Positions 1 to 8,032 of a stretch of 64,000 nt of DNA are shown in pieces. Source of the DNA: Alphaproteobacteria bacterium (GTDB lineage Bacteria > Pseudomonadota > Alphaproteobacteria > UBA8366 > GCA-2717185); NCBI GenBank assembly GCA_012103325.1, contig WLWY01000002.1, forward strand, positions 62,001 through 126,000, given 5' to 3'. The stretch's first letter is position 1; every line of letters starts with the position of its first letter. Under the pieces are notes generated by a model. It saw only the letters and a program-made list of their open reading frames with translations. It was not told the DNA's origin and ran no database searches. The position numbers and the translations under genes were made by a program.

Positions 1-509
1 GACCAATAGAAATTGTGTACGACGATCAGGTCGTCGATCTGTTCCTTGGTTGCGTCGTCGAGTGCGTCGTAGGCGGCGGCCATGTTGGCGAACTCCGTCT
101 CGCCGTCGCTCTCTGGGACGACGCGCGCGTGCAACAGGGAGGCTGTCGCCGGCACATGTTTGAACGAACTATCGGAATGCCATTTCTGATTGTCGCGGTT
201 GGTTTGCATCACCGGATGCTCGGGCACCATGATCGTGTCGTCTTCGTTGAGGTTGGTGGCGCGATAAATCTCCGGTTTGCCGGGCACCTGCAGTGCAGCC
301 ATGTTGATCAATTCAAGCGTACCAATCCCGCGGCTGAACGCGATTTGTTGCGCATCGTCGATATCCTGTTCGGAGAAAAGCACGATCACATGGTCGAGCC
401 AGACTTGGCGTACTTGTGCCATAATGTTGTCGTCAAGCGGACGGCGCAGATCGAGACCGCGGATTTCCGCGCCGATCGTGGGTGTCAGTGGCGTGACGCT
501 GAAATCCAT
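1..509 (-). CDS. TauD/TfdA-family Fe(II)/2OG dioxygenase, N-terminal part (runs off left edge)
   Basis: Reading the minus strand from ATG at 509 gives an open frame to the window edge, about 169 residues, starting MDFSVTPLTPTIGAEIRG. This opening is typical of TauD/TfdA enzymes, as is the iron-binding HxD in KWHSDSSF, followed by the ESDGETEF turn. The family uses Fe(II), O2 and 2-oxoglutarate to hydroxylate small substrates in the cytoplasm, often releasing sulfite or an aldehyde; the substrate cannot be read here. The distal His and Arg ligands lie outside the window. GGAAGG sits just upstream of the ATG as ribosome binding site. The gene diverges from the PhyH-like gene at 602, and the two share a 92-bp control region. 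Confidence 0.88.
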   Translation of the reverse strand, partial: MDFSVTPLTPTIGAEIRGLDLRRPLDDNIMAQVRQVWLDHVIVLFSEQDIDDAQQIAFSRGIGTLELINMAALQVPGKPEIYRATNLNEDDTIMVPEHPVMQTNRDNQKWHSDSSFKHVPATASLLHARVVPESDGETEFANMAAAYDALDDATKEQIDDLIVVHNFYW

Positions 510-601
510 ATTCAATCCTTCCTATCTCTGCGGTCGAGCGATCGGATTTCGCAGGTGAGGATACAAAACCAGATGACGGACCGCTAGGTCTGGCGGTACA
601 G

Positions 602-1463
602 TTGCCCGATTGCAACTTGGGAGTAATTACGCTGAATCAACCTGCGCCCAAAGTTGATCCTGGCTTGAAGGACACGTTCGACCGTGACGGTGCGGTGGTC
701 ATGCGCGATGTCATCGATGCGTCCTGGCGTGCGCGGTTGCAGGCGGCGATCGATCGGGATATCGCCGACCCGGGGCCGTTCGTGCACGGCTATGATACGG
801 CGGATGGTAAAGGCCGTTTCCACGGCAATCTGCGGATTTGGGAAAACGATCCCGACTTCCGCGCTCTTTGCCTGGAGTCTCATCTGCCCGCGCTGGCGGC
901 GCAGTTCTTCGACAGCGAGAAGGTCAATCTCCTGTACGACCAGTTGTTCGTGAAGGAGCCCGGTACCGAAAACCGCACGCGGTGGCATAACGATCAGCCC
1001 TATTGGGCGATCCGCGGCTGGGACGTTCTGGCTGGCGCTGGATCCGGTAACGGCAGAAAGCGGCGCGATGGAATTCGTTCGCGGCTCCCATAAGTGGAAC
1101 CGATGGTTCCAGCCGGAGAAGTTCGGCGACACCAACGCCCATGACGATTACGAGCGTAACCCGAATTATGAGCCGATCCCGGACATCGAAAACACGCGCA
1201 ACGACTTTGACATCGTCAGTTGGGACCTCGCCCCGGGCGATGCCTATGTCTTCCACGGTCTGACCGTGCATGGCGCCGGCGGTAATTTACATCGAGAACA
1301 CCGCCGCCGCGGCTACGCGGTGCGGTACACCGGTGACGATGTTGCTTATGATACGCGACCTGGCCCCAACGAACATTTGCGCTGTGCTATACTGTCCGAC
1401 GGCGATCCCCTGGACAGCGCGCAATTCCCCGTGGTTTGGCGCACGGCCGCTGACGCGCATTGA
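602..1463 (+). pseudogene. Phytanoyl-CoA dioxygenase (PhyH)-like protein, frameshifted
   Basis: Two frames together make one PhyH-type Fe(II)/2OG oxygenase. The first (602 to about 1028) ends RWHNDQPYWAIRGWDV and carries the HxD iron ligands. The second (about 1029 to 1463) continues WLALDPVTAESGAMEFVRGSHKW and holds the distal HGLTVHGAGGN region. The break is at GACGTTCTGGCTG near 1024-1030. Relatives, as I remember them, have about three residues between V and WLAL. Loss of 8 bases between GTTCTG-type direct repeats would explain the shift, and the frame arithmetic fits (inference). The start is uncertain: TTG at 602 is the first usable codon and no strong RBS is visible. It lies 13 bp upstream of the molybdopterin oxidoreductase gene, probably in one transcript. 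It is either a real lesion or a consensus error. Confidence 0.75.
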
Positions 1464-1476
1464 AGGAGTATTTTAG

Positions 1477-3561
1477 ATGACCGTTGAAATCGTCCGCACC
1501 GCCTGTCCGCATGACTGTCCAAGCGCTTGTGCGCTCGAGGTAGAGCGGCTGTCGCCGACGCAGATCGGCCGTGTTCGCGGGGCGGCGGATTTGCCGTTCA
1601 CGGCGGGCGTGGTGTGCGAGAAGGTGGGGCGCTATGCCGAGCGGGTGCATCATCCGGATCGGTTGACCCATCCGATGCGCCGCGTCAGTTCGAAAGGCGA
1701 GGGCAAGTTCGAGCAGATTAGCTGGGACGAGGCGCTCGATACCATCGCCGATGCCTTTAAGGTGGCATCCGACAAACACGGGCCGGAAGCGGTCTGGCCC
1801 TATCACTCGGGCGGCACACTGGGTGTGGTGCAGCGCTATGGCATGGATCGGCTGAGCCGGACCATGGGCTATTCCGGCATGATCGGCACAATTTGCGTGA
1901 CACCTGCGATGTCCGGCTGGGCGGCGGGTGTCGGCGGGCAGCGCGGTGTCGATCCGATGGAGATCGAAGAAAGCGACCTGATCGTCGTTTGGGGCGGCAA
2001 TCCGGTGCACACCAACGTCAATCTGATGAACCATATCCAGAAAGCGCGCAAGACGCGCGGCGCCAAGCTGGTTGTCGTCGACGTCTACCGCACCTCGACC
2101 ATGGCCGCCGCGGATATCGGGCTGGTGCTGCGGCCGGGTACCGATGCGGCGCTTGCTCTGGCGATGATGCAGATGATCCTGGATGAGGGGCTGGCGGACG
2201 AAGACTATCTTTCCGAATTCACCGATTTCGACGATGACGTCCGTGCGCATCTCGCAACGAAGACGCCTGACTGGGCGGCGGCGGTCACCGGTCTGGAGGT
2301 CGATGAGATCACAGAATTCGCGCGACTCTATGGCGCCACCAAGAAAAGCTACATCAAGTTCGGCGTCGGCTTCACGCGCAGCCGGAACGGCGCCACGAAC
2401 ATGCATGCGGCAAGCGCCCTTCCCGCGGTGACCGGAGCGTGGCGGCAGCGTGGCGGCGGCGCGTTCTGGGGCAGCTTCGATATCTGGGGCCTGGATACGA
2501 CGTTGGCGCACGCGGCGGATAAGATCGGCAACGTCACCCGCATGCTCGATCAGTCGCGTATCGGCGCCATTCTGAACGGCGACGAAAGCGCACTGAAAGG
2601 TGGCCCGCCGGTGGCGGCGATGCTGATCCAGAATTCCAACACCGCCCTGGTCGCGCCCGATACGGCAGCGGTGCGCCGGGGGCTGTCGCGTGAGGATTTG
2701 TTCGTCTGTGTGCATGAGCACTTCATGACCGCCACCGCACGCTACGCCGATATCCTGCTGCCGGCGGCGATGTTTCTGGAGCTCGACGACATGTACAAGG
2801 GCTGGGGCCACACGGCGCTCAGCATGGGGCCGCGCGTACTCGATCCGCACGAAGAGTGCCGCAGCAATCTGGAGGTCGTAAACGCACTGGCGAAACGGCT
2901 CGGCGCGGATCATCCGAGCTTCGACATGAGTGCGTCGGAACTCGTCGATGCGACCTTGCAGGCCTCCGGTAAGGGAACGCTAGAAGACGCGCTGGCGAAA
3001 GGGTGGGTCGATTGCGCCCCCAGTTTCGAGGACGCCCATTTCCTAAACGGTTTCCCGCACAAGGATGGCCGGTTCCACTTCAAACCCGACTGGGCCGCGG
3101 TCGGCCCGTTTAGCGCGGGCATGCCGGGGATCATCGACCACTGGGCAGTGACGGATACCATCGGCCCCGACCGGCCGCTCAAGCTGGTAACGCCGCCCTC
3201 GCGCACCTACCTCAATAGCTCCTTTACCGAAACGCCGGGATCGAAGCGCCGCGAAAAACAGCCCATGGCGATGATCCACCCGAAGGACGCCGCGCATTAC
3301 GGCGTCACCGACGGCGGCATGGTGCGCATCGGCAATAAACAGGGCGACATCCTGCTCCGGGCAAAAATCTCCGACACCGCCAAGCCGGGCGTCGTCATCA
3401 GCGAAGGCGTCTGGCCCGACGATGCCTATGACCGCAAGGTCGGCATCAACCTGCTGATCGACGGCACCCCTGTCGCGCCATCGGGCGGTGCGGCGTTCCA
3501 TGACACGGCGATTTGGTTGAAGGCGGAGGCGGATGAACTGACGGCGGACGCGGCGGATTAG
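1477..3561 (+). CDS. Molybdopterin-dependent oxidoreductase with [4Fe-4S] site (DMSO reductase superfamily)
   Basis: This 694-residue protein opens with TACPHDCPSACAL and, 27 residues on, GVVCEK, giving the CxxxCxxxC...C ligands of an N-terminal [4Fe-4S] cluster. The rest follows the bis-MGD oxidoreductase plan: a central catalytic region (IVVWGGNPVHTN, then RPGTDAALALAM) and a C-terminal molybdopterin-dinucleotide-binding domain from about residue 570 (RTYLNSSFTETPG, HPKDAAHYGVTDG). There is no twin-arginine signal, so it should be cytoplasmic. The family includes S- or N-oxide reductases and various dehydrogenases; the substrate is unknown. GGAGTATTTAG before the ATG is a good RBS. With the upstream PhyH-like gene it suggests a catabolic unit. 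It converges with the GH46-like gene. Confidence 0.9.
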   Translation: MTVEIVRTACPHDCPSACALEVERLSPTQIGRVRGAADLPFTAGVVCEKVGRYAERVHHPDRLTHPMRRVSSKGEGKFEQISWDEALDTIADAFKVASDKHGPEAVWPYHSGGTLGVVQRYGMDRLSRTMGYSGMIGTICVTPAMSGWAAGVGGQRGVDPMEIEESDLIVVWGGNPVHTNVNLMNHIQKARKTRGAKLVVVDVYRTSTMAAADIGLVLRPGTDAALALAMMQMILDEGLADEDYLSEFTDFDDDVRAHLATKTPDWAAAVTGLEVDEITEFARLYGATKKSYIKFGVGFTRSRNGATNMHAASALPAVTGAWRQRGGGAFWGSFDIWGLDTTLAHAADKIGNVTRMLDQSRIGAILNGDESALKGGPPVAAMLIQNSNTALVAPDTAAVRRGLSREDLFVCVHEHFMTATARYADILLPAAMFLELDDMYKGWGHTALSMGPRVLDPHEECRSNLEVVNALAKRLGADHPSFDMSASELVDATLQASGKGTLEDALAKGWVDCAPSFEDAHFLNGFPHKDGRFHFKPDWAAVGPFSAGMPGIIDHWAVTDTIGPDRPLKLVTPPSRTYLNSSFTETPGSKRREKQPMAMIHPKDAAHYGVTDGGMVRIGNKQGDILLRAKISDTAKPGVVISEGVWPDDAYDRKVGINLLIDGTPVAPSGGAAFHDTAIWLKAEADELTADAAD

Positions 3562-3581
3562 TGAGGCCGATTTTTTCGGTT

Positions 3582-4520
3582 CTAATCGTCCAAACCCAAT
3601 CGCGACCGCGTCGCGGGGCCGACGATGCCGTCGGGTGTTAGGTCTTCGGACTCTTGAAAATCCTTGACCGCTCTGTCGGTGCCGGGACCGAAGATACCGT
3701 CGGTGCCGAGGTTTTTGCCTCTGGCGTTGAGCGTTTCCTGCAGGACGCGGACGTCGTCGCCTTCCATTACCGGGTCGCGCAGGCGCAGCGTGCGCGGTGG
3801 TTCCGGGTCTTCGGCCGAGACGCGCACGACGGGACTGGTTAGGGCGGCTTCGTCGATCCTGTTACCGCGCACCCTAATCGGCAGCTCGAGGGTCCATTCA
3901 CCGGTATCGCACAGCGCGTCCAAGGCATCCATTCGGTACACGGTTTTTCCTAACAGTGCGTTCGAATGATTGGAGAGCCAGTCGCGGCGTGTCGCGATAT
4001 AGGCTTTCATCCAGCCCTGCTCGCCCTTGTCGGCAAGGGTGCCAAAATTTTCGTTTGTTCGGTCCCGCAAGTGGTGCCAGGAGCCGTGAATCCGGCTGTC
4101 ATAGACAACGGCCATGCCGAGCGCTGTCGTGCTGTGGATGTATTCGGCGGAGCGGATTGCCGGCTCCCAATAGATGCGGTCGAAGAACGCGTCCTGTTCG
4201 TCGTGCATAACCGGGTCGTCGCCAGCGTCGCGGAGCAGATTGCGAAACGGCATGTCATGATCGAGTGACAGATCCCGGTCGTCGAGCCGGTTCAAATAAG
4301 GTGCCATCGCTTCTTGCAATGCTGCGCCCGGCGCCTCGCAATAGGCCTTGATCAACAGGTAAAGGTTTCCGCTCGCCAGCGTCGTCTGTGACCGGCCATA
4401 GGTCAAGTGACCCGTGTCACCTGTGAGCAGTGTCACCTGCCCATATTCGCCGAGTATCTTTCCCGTTTCGAAGATATTGACGATAGCCTGAACGGTGCGC
4501 TTCTGGAGGTCGGTTATCAT
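3582..4520 (-). CDS. GH46 chitosanase-like protein with C-terminal peptidoglycan-binding domain
   Basis: The 312-residue product starts MITDLQKRTVQAIVNIFETG and contains GDTGHLTYGRSQT. This matches the N-terminal helix and loop of GH46 chitosanases, which carry the catalytic Glu and Asp; E15 in IFETG and D32 in TGDTGHL are the candidates. From about residue 240 a classic PG_binding_1 repeat follows (VMEGDDVRVLQETLNARG, DGIFGPGTDRAVKDFQ). Chitosanases cleave glucosamine polymers and are normally secreted, yet no signal peptide is visible. A longer reading from 4634 adds 38 residues that do not look like a signal either. I chose 4520 because homology begins there. It could instead be a muramidase-like enzyme or part of an export or lysis system. 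Confidence 0.75.
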   Translation of the reverse strand: MITDLQKRTVQAIVNIFETGKILGEYGQVTLLTGDTGHLTYGRSQTTLASGNLYLLIKAYCEAPGAALQEAMAPYLNRLDDRDLSLDHDMPFRNLLRDAGDDPVMHDEQDAFFDRIYWEPAIRSAEYIHSTTALGMAVVYDSRIHGSWHHLRDRTNENFGTLADKGEQGWMKAYIATRRDWLSNHSNALLGKTVYRMDALDALCDTGEWTLELPIRVRGNRIDEAALTSPVVRVSAEDPEPPRTLRLRDPVMEGDDVRVLQETLNARGKNLGTDGIFGPGTDRAVKDFQESEDLTPDGIVGPATRSRLGLDD

Positions 4521-4710
4521 GCCTGTATCCCAAGTGTGGTCGGTTTGCAGAACGGTTGGCGTGCGGGTGAACCTCTGTAAAAGTGTATCATACAAACATA
4601 TCGCGTTGGGATTGCGGCACGGCAAAATACCCAAAAAATGGAAAATTACCCGCGCGCGTAATCGTGCTAGCGTTTACCTCAGCATCCGTGACGAACCGAA
4701 GGACGATTTT

Positions 4711-5481
4711 ATGACGACCGAATACGAATTCATGCGCATCGAGAAGGCCGGAAAGATCGCGCATCTGACGTTGAACCGGCCGCATCGTCTTAATGCTGTC
4801 CATCAGCCGGCGGCGTTTGAACTGAAAGCGGCGGCGCAGGCGCTCGCGGACGACCCGGACATCCGGCTGGTCGCGATCCGTGGCGAGGGCAGGGCGTTCT
4901 CGACGGGGATCGATCTTAAGGATCTCGCGGCGGGTTTGATCGACATGCAATACTTTCGGGTCTGGGAGGAAGCGCTGCGCATCTTCGAGACGATGGACGC
5001 GCTGGTGCTCTGTCAGGTCCAGGGGCACGCCGTCGGTGGCGGCCTGCAGCTCGCGATGGCGTGCGATATCCGCGCTGCGACCGCCGATGCCAATCTGTCA
5101 GTGCCGGCGATCAATGAGGGTCTGCTGCCGGGGCTGGGGACGTTTCGCCTCGCGCGCTATATCGGTCATGGCCGGGCTAAGCGGATGGTGCTGTCGGGCG
5201 ACGGGATCAGTGGCGAAGAAGGTTTGAAGGTCGGGCTGGTCGATCATCTGATCCCGGCGGAGAGCATGGTTGCCGCGTTCGATGCACTGATCGAAAAATA
5301 CATGGCGGTGAATTCACAAGGCTGTCGGCTGTCGAAACTGGCGGTGAACGACTGCTTCGATCTCGAATTCGACACGTTCCTTGAACGCTACATGGACCTG
5401 CAACAACAAGGATATGATTCAAGCGATTTCAAGGAAGCGATCGACGCATACAACGCCAAGCGAAAGCCCACCTGGGGTTAG
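4711..5481 (+). CDS. Crotonase-family (enoyl-CoA hydratase/isomerase) protein
   Basis: A 256-residue crotonase fold protein with AHLTLNRPHRLNAV at the N-terminus, the oxyanion loop GRAFSTGIDLKDL and the second one GHAVGGGLQLAMACD. Crotonases act on acyl-CoA thioesters in beta-oxidation and related routes. The two usual hydratase glutamates look absent: GGGxEL is GGGLQL here, and the usual PE before the second loop reads PAINEG. It may therefore be an isomerase or hydrolase rather than a true hydratase (inference). ATG 4711 was chosen because GAAGGAC lies 7-10 bp upstream and the protein then has normal family length. It diverges from the GH46-like gene and ends 4 bp from the convergent PagL-like gene. 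Confidence 0.88.
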   Translation: MTTEYEFMRIEKAGKIAHLTLNRPHRLNAVHQPAAFELKAAAQALADDPDIRLVAIRGEGRAFSTGIDLKDLAAGLIDMQYFRVWEEALRIFETMDALVLCQVQGHAVGGGLQLAMACDIRAATADANLSVPAINEGLLPGLGTFRLARYIGHGRAKRMVLSGDGISGEEGLKVGLVDHLIPAESMVAAFDALIEKYMAVNSQGCRLSKLAVNDCFDLEFDTFLERYMDLQQQGYDSSDFKEAIDAYNAKRKPTWG

Positions 5482-5485
5482 CGCG

Positions 5486-6026
5486 CTACCACCGTATTGG
5501 AAACGAATAACTCAGCGTCAGGACTTCCGCGCCAGGGTTTTCGTCGTCGCCGAGCCCGGCGTTGGAGATGTGATAGAACATGACGCCGAGGCGCGACCGG
5601 TCGTCGAAGCGGTAGGCGACTTCCAGGGCTGAGCGGATTTCGAAGACATGGCCGAGATCCTTGCCGCTGCCTTCGAAATAGGCGCCGACAGCGACGCTGG
5701 GCGACACCACGATGCGGTTGCCGAAATAGAAATCCGTCAATATCCCCCCCATAGGGATAAACTGTCGCATCGGACGTGAACGTGATGCCGCCAAACGGCT
5801 TAAACCATAGCAACCGGTGTTTGTCGCGATATTCCAACCGCCCCTCAACGGCCTTGTCGCCGTCATGCAGGATATCGAAGTAGCCGGCTCCAATCGTGAT
5901 GAAGGATGGATCGTCTTCCTCGTCTGCGAACACGGGCGGTGCCAACAGGGTCAACAATACACCCGTAGCAAGGGCAAGAAGTGCGCGCCGTATGGCAGAA
6001 AAACAGAGCAGATCGGTTGGCTTCAT
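5486..6026 (-). pseudogene. pagL: PagL-like acyloxyacyl hydrolase (lipid A 3-O-deacylase), frameshifted at a G7 tract
   Basis: The N-terminal frame (from ATG 6026) has a signal peptide (ALLALATGVLLTLLAPPVFA) and then DPSFITIGAGYFDILHDG. It breaks at a run of seven G (plus-strand C7 at 5744-5750). The continuing frame gives ILTDFYFGNRIVV and ends with YHISNAGLGDDENPGAEVLTLSYSF. The His/Ser of HISN and the Glu of ENPG match the catalytic residues of PagL, an outer-membrane beta-barrel esterase that removes the 3-O acyl chain of lipid A. Removing one G restores a continuous protein of about 179 residues. This is a sequencing indel, a dead gene, or a phase-variable tract. The stop lies 4 bp from the crotonase stop. 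Confidence 0.82.
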
Positions 6027-6208
6027 CGTGTGCCCGTGACGTTGCTCGGTGGTTGGAAGGAAAGAAGGCTGCGCACAGGTTTACATAATTTCAATTTTGA
6101 AGGGAACTCATTGTTCGCGGCTTAACGCTATTTCGTTTTCGGCGATGCGATGGCAGGCTTGCGTGCGCCTGCAATGGTGGGGGCTGTAGCAGTAATGGAG
6201 AGGTCGTC

Positions 6209-6976
6209 ATGGTCGCGCTGTCAAATGAACTGGAGGGTAAGGTCGCTATCGTCACCGGGAGCGCCCGTAATATCGGTCGCGCGACAGCGGAAGAACTGGC
6301 CCAAGCCGGCGCTGCCGTCGTCATCAACGCGGTTCAGGCGAAGGATCTGTGCGAGGACGTAGCGGCGGGTATTTGCGCCAAGGGCGGCAGGGCGATCCCG
6401 GTCATTGCCGATTGCCGTAAGCCAGACGATATCGAAGCGCTGGCCAAGGCAGCGATAGCGGAATTTGGGGGCGTCGACATTCTGGTGCACAACGCGGCAA
6501 CCCGGAACCCGAAATCCTTCGACAATCTGACTCGCGCGGATTTCCAGGAGGTCATCGACCTTTCAATCCTCGGCTGCTTCCATCTGGCGCAGGCGACGGT
6601 GCCGTCGATGCGTGCGCGTGGCGGCGGTGCGATTATCGGCGTTGGCGGTCTGAACTCCTACTCCGGGCAGAAGGGACGGTCGCACCTGATGGTCGCGAAG
6701 GCGGGGCTGAACATGTACATCCGCAGCCTTTCGCTCGATTTGGCCGCCGACGGTATTACCGCCAATCAGGTCGTCGTCGGGCCTTACAACACGCGCGATC
6801 CCGACTCGCCTATGACGGCGGAACAAATCCAGGCTCGTATCGACCGTGTGCCAGTGAAGCGGGAAGGATTGCCGCAAGACATGGCGGATTTGATCCGCTT
6901 CCTCGTCGGTCCGGCAGGAACGTTCATCACGGGCCAGACGATCCATTCGAACGGCGGCGCGTTCATGAATGCCTAA
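6209..6976 (+). CDS. Short-chain dehydrogenase/reductase (SDR), catalytic residues replaced
   Basis: A 255-residue classical-length SDR with the NAD(P) motif VTGSARNIGRA (TGxxxGxG) and the structural NNAG equivalent HNAAT. It ends with the usual GQTIHSNGGAFM. The active-site segment is odd: where the family has S-(12)-YxxxK, this protein reads GVGGLNSYSGQKGRSHLMVAKAGL. The Lys is kept, but Leu stands at the Tyr position and Gly at the Ser position. It may be a pseudo-enzyme or use different chemistry. GGAGAGG lies 7 bp before the ATG. The stop overlaps the stop of the convergent GhrA-like gene by 4 bp. It is divergent from the PagL-like gene. Confidence 0.85.
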   Translation: MVALSNELEGKVAIVTGSARNIGRATAEELAQAGAAVVINAVQAKDLCEDVAAGICAKGGRAIPVIADCRKPDDIEALAKAAIAEFGGVDILVHNAATRNPKSFDNLTRADFQEVIDLSILGCFHLAQATVPSMRARGGGAIIGVGGLNSYSGQKGRSHLMVAKAGLNMYIRSLSLDLAADGITANQVVVGPYNTRDPDSPMTAEQIQARIDRVPVKREGLPQDMADLIRFLVGPAGTFITGQTIHSNGGAFMNA

Positions 6977-7908
6977 TAGCCTGCATTCTTGTCGATTTCC
7001 TGTAGTAATCCACCACCGGTCTCGAGACTTTGGATATTAGCGGCAATCTCGGTCACCAGCTGGGCAACCGTCGGCCGCCGTGCCACGTGCGGCATCACCG
7101 TAATCTTGGGATGCGACCACAAGGGGCTTTCCGGGAGCAGGGGTTCCGGCACATGCGCATCGAGGGCGGCGTAGGTTAGCTGCCCGAAATCCAGTGCGGC
7201 GATCAGATCGTCGGTTACCACATGCTTGCCGCGCCCGACATTCACCAGCATCGCGCCCTTCGGCATCATGGCGAAGGTGCGGGCACAGAAAATGCCTTCC
7301 GTTTCTTTTGTCAGCGGTAACAGGCAAACGGCGATGTCGGTCTGGTTGAGAAAAGACTCGAGCTGATCGTCGCCATGAAATACCGGTACTTCGGCATCTG
7401 GCTTTGGCGTCCGGGTCCAGGCCGATACCGGGAACCCGAGCGATTTCAGCACTAAAGCGGGCGCCGTCGCCATCATGCCATAACCCAGGAACCCGACACG
7501 CCGCTCTTCAGGTCGCGTGATCGCAACCCGGTGCCATTCCCGTCTCGCCTGGCGTTCCTGATACTCCGGCATGTTGCGGTGAAAGCGCAGCACATGCATG
7601 ACGACATACTCCGTCATCATCGGGTCACCGCCGGAGGGCTCCAGCTTGCCGAGCGGAACCTGCGGTAAATTCGGGTGATGTATGAAGGAGTCGACGCCTG
7701 CGGAGCGTGTAAACATGGCTTTCAGATTGGGAAGTGCTGGAATGATTCCGAAATCGGGTCGCATGAAAGCGAGGTATTCTATTTTCGCCGGATCCCCCAC
7801 GTCGGGAAAGATACGAAGTTCCATATCGGGGAGCATTTCGGCAAACGTGGCGCGCCATGTGGGAGCGTCGCCAATCATCCTGTCCAGGTTTACCAGTAAT
7901 AGTGCCAC
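6973..7908 (-). CDS. D-2-hydroxyacid dehydrogenase, glyoxylate/hydroxypyruvate reductase A-like
   Basis: A 311-residue NAD(P)-dependent 2-hydroxyacid dehydrogenase of the short GhrA type. The nucleotide-binding motif is VGFLGYGMMA, with Ala instead of the third Gly. The catalytic Arg, Glu and His appear in VNVGRGKHV, HVPEPLLPESPLW and MPHVAR. The reaction is reduction of glyoxylate, hydroxypyruvate or another 2-oxoacid in the cytosol. The start is GTG 7908, supported by AGGAGTCCTC just upstream. It faces away from the LigB-type dioxygenase gene across a 124-bp divergent region, so it may handle 2-oxoacids from ring cleavage (inference). Confidence 0.87.
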   Translation of the reverse strand: MALLLVNLDRMIGDAPTWRATFAEMLPDMELRIFPDVGDPAKIEYLAFMRPDFGIIPALPNLKAMFTRSAGVDSFIHHPNLPQVPLGKLEPSGGDPMMTEYVVMHVLRFHRNMPEYQERQARREWHRVAITRPEERRVGFLGYGMMATAPALVLKSLGFPVSAWTRTPKPDAEVPVFHGDDQLESFLNQTDIAVCLLPLTKETEGIFCARTFAMMPKGAMLVNVGRGKHVVTDDLIAALDFGQLTYAALDAHVPEPLLPESPLWSHPKITVMPHVARRPTVAQLVTEIAANIQSLETGGGLLQEIDKNAGY

Positions 7909-8032
7909 GAGGACTCCTAGCGTGGATTGCTAACGATAGCGGTATATTACACCACGCCGCCTCGCCATGTTGCCAATAGCGTCCGGCGATGGGAGAGTAA
8001 TCAACACCAACAGGCCAGTCGGGTTTAATGAA

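Noticed and set aside
1387..2913. Long open frame (508 codons) on the minus strand inside the molybdopterin oxidoreductase gene
   Set aside because: It is antisense to a clear CDS, His/Arg-rich with no family pattern, and has no RBS; it is a GC-rich shadow frame.
3565..3581. Short CCGA-TTTT-TCGG hairpin between convergent genes as terminator
   Set aside because: A 4-bp stem is too weak to support a terminator call.
3582..4634. Longer start for the GH46-like protein
   Set aside because: The 38 extra residues show no homology and no signal peptide; ATG 4520 fits the domain start.
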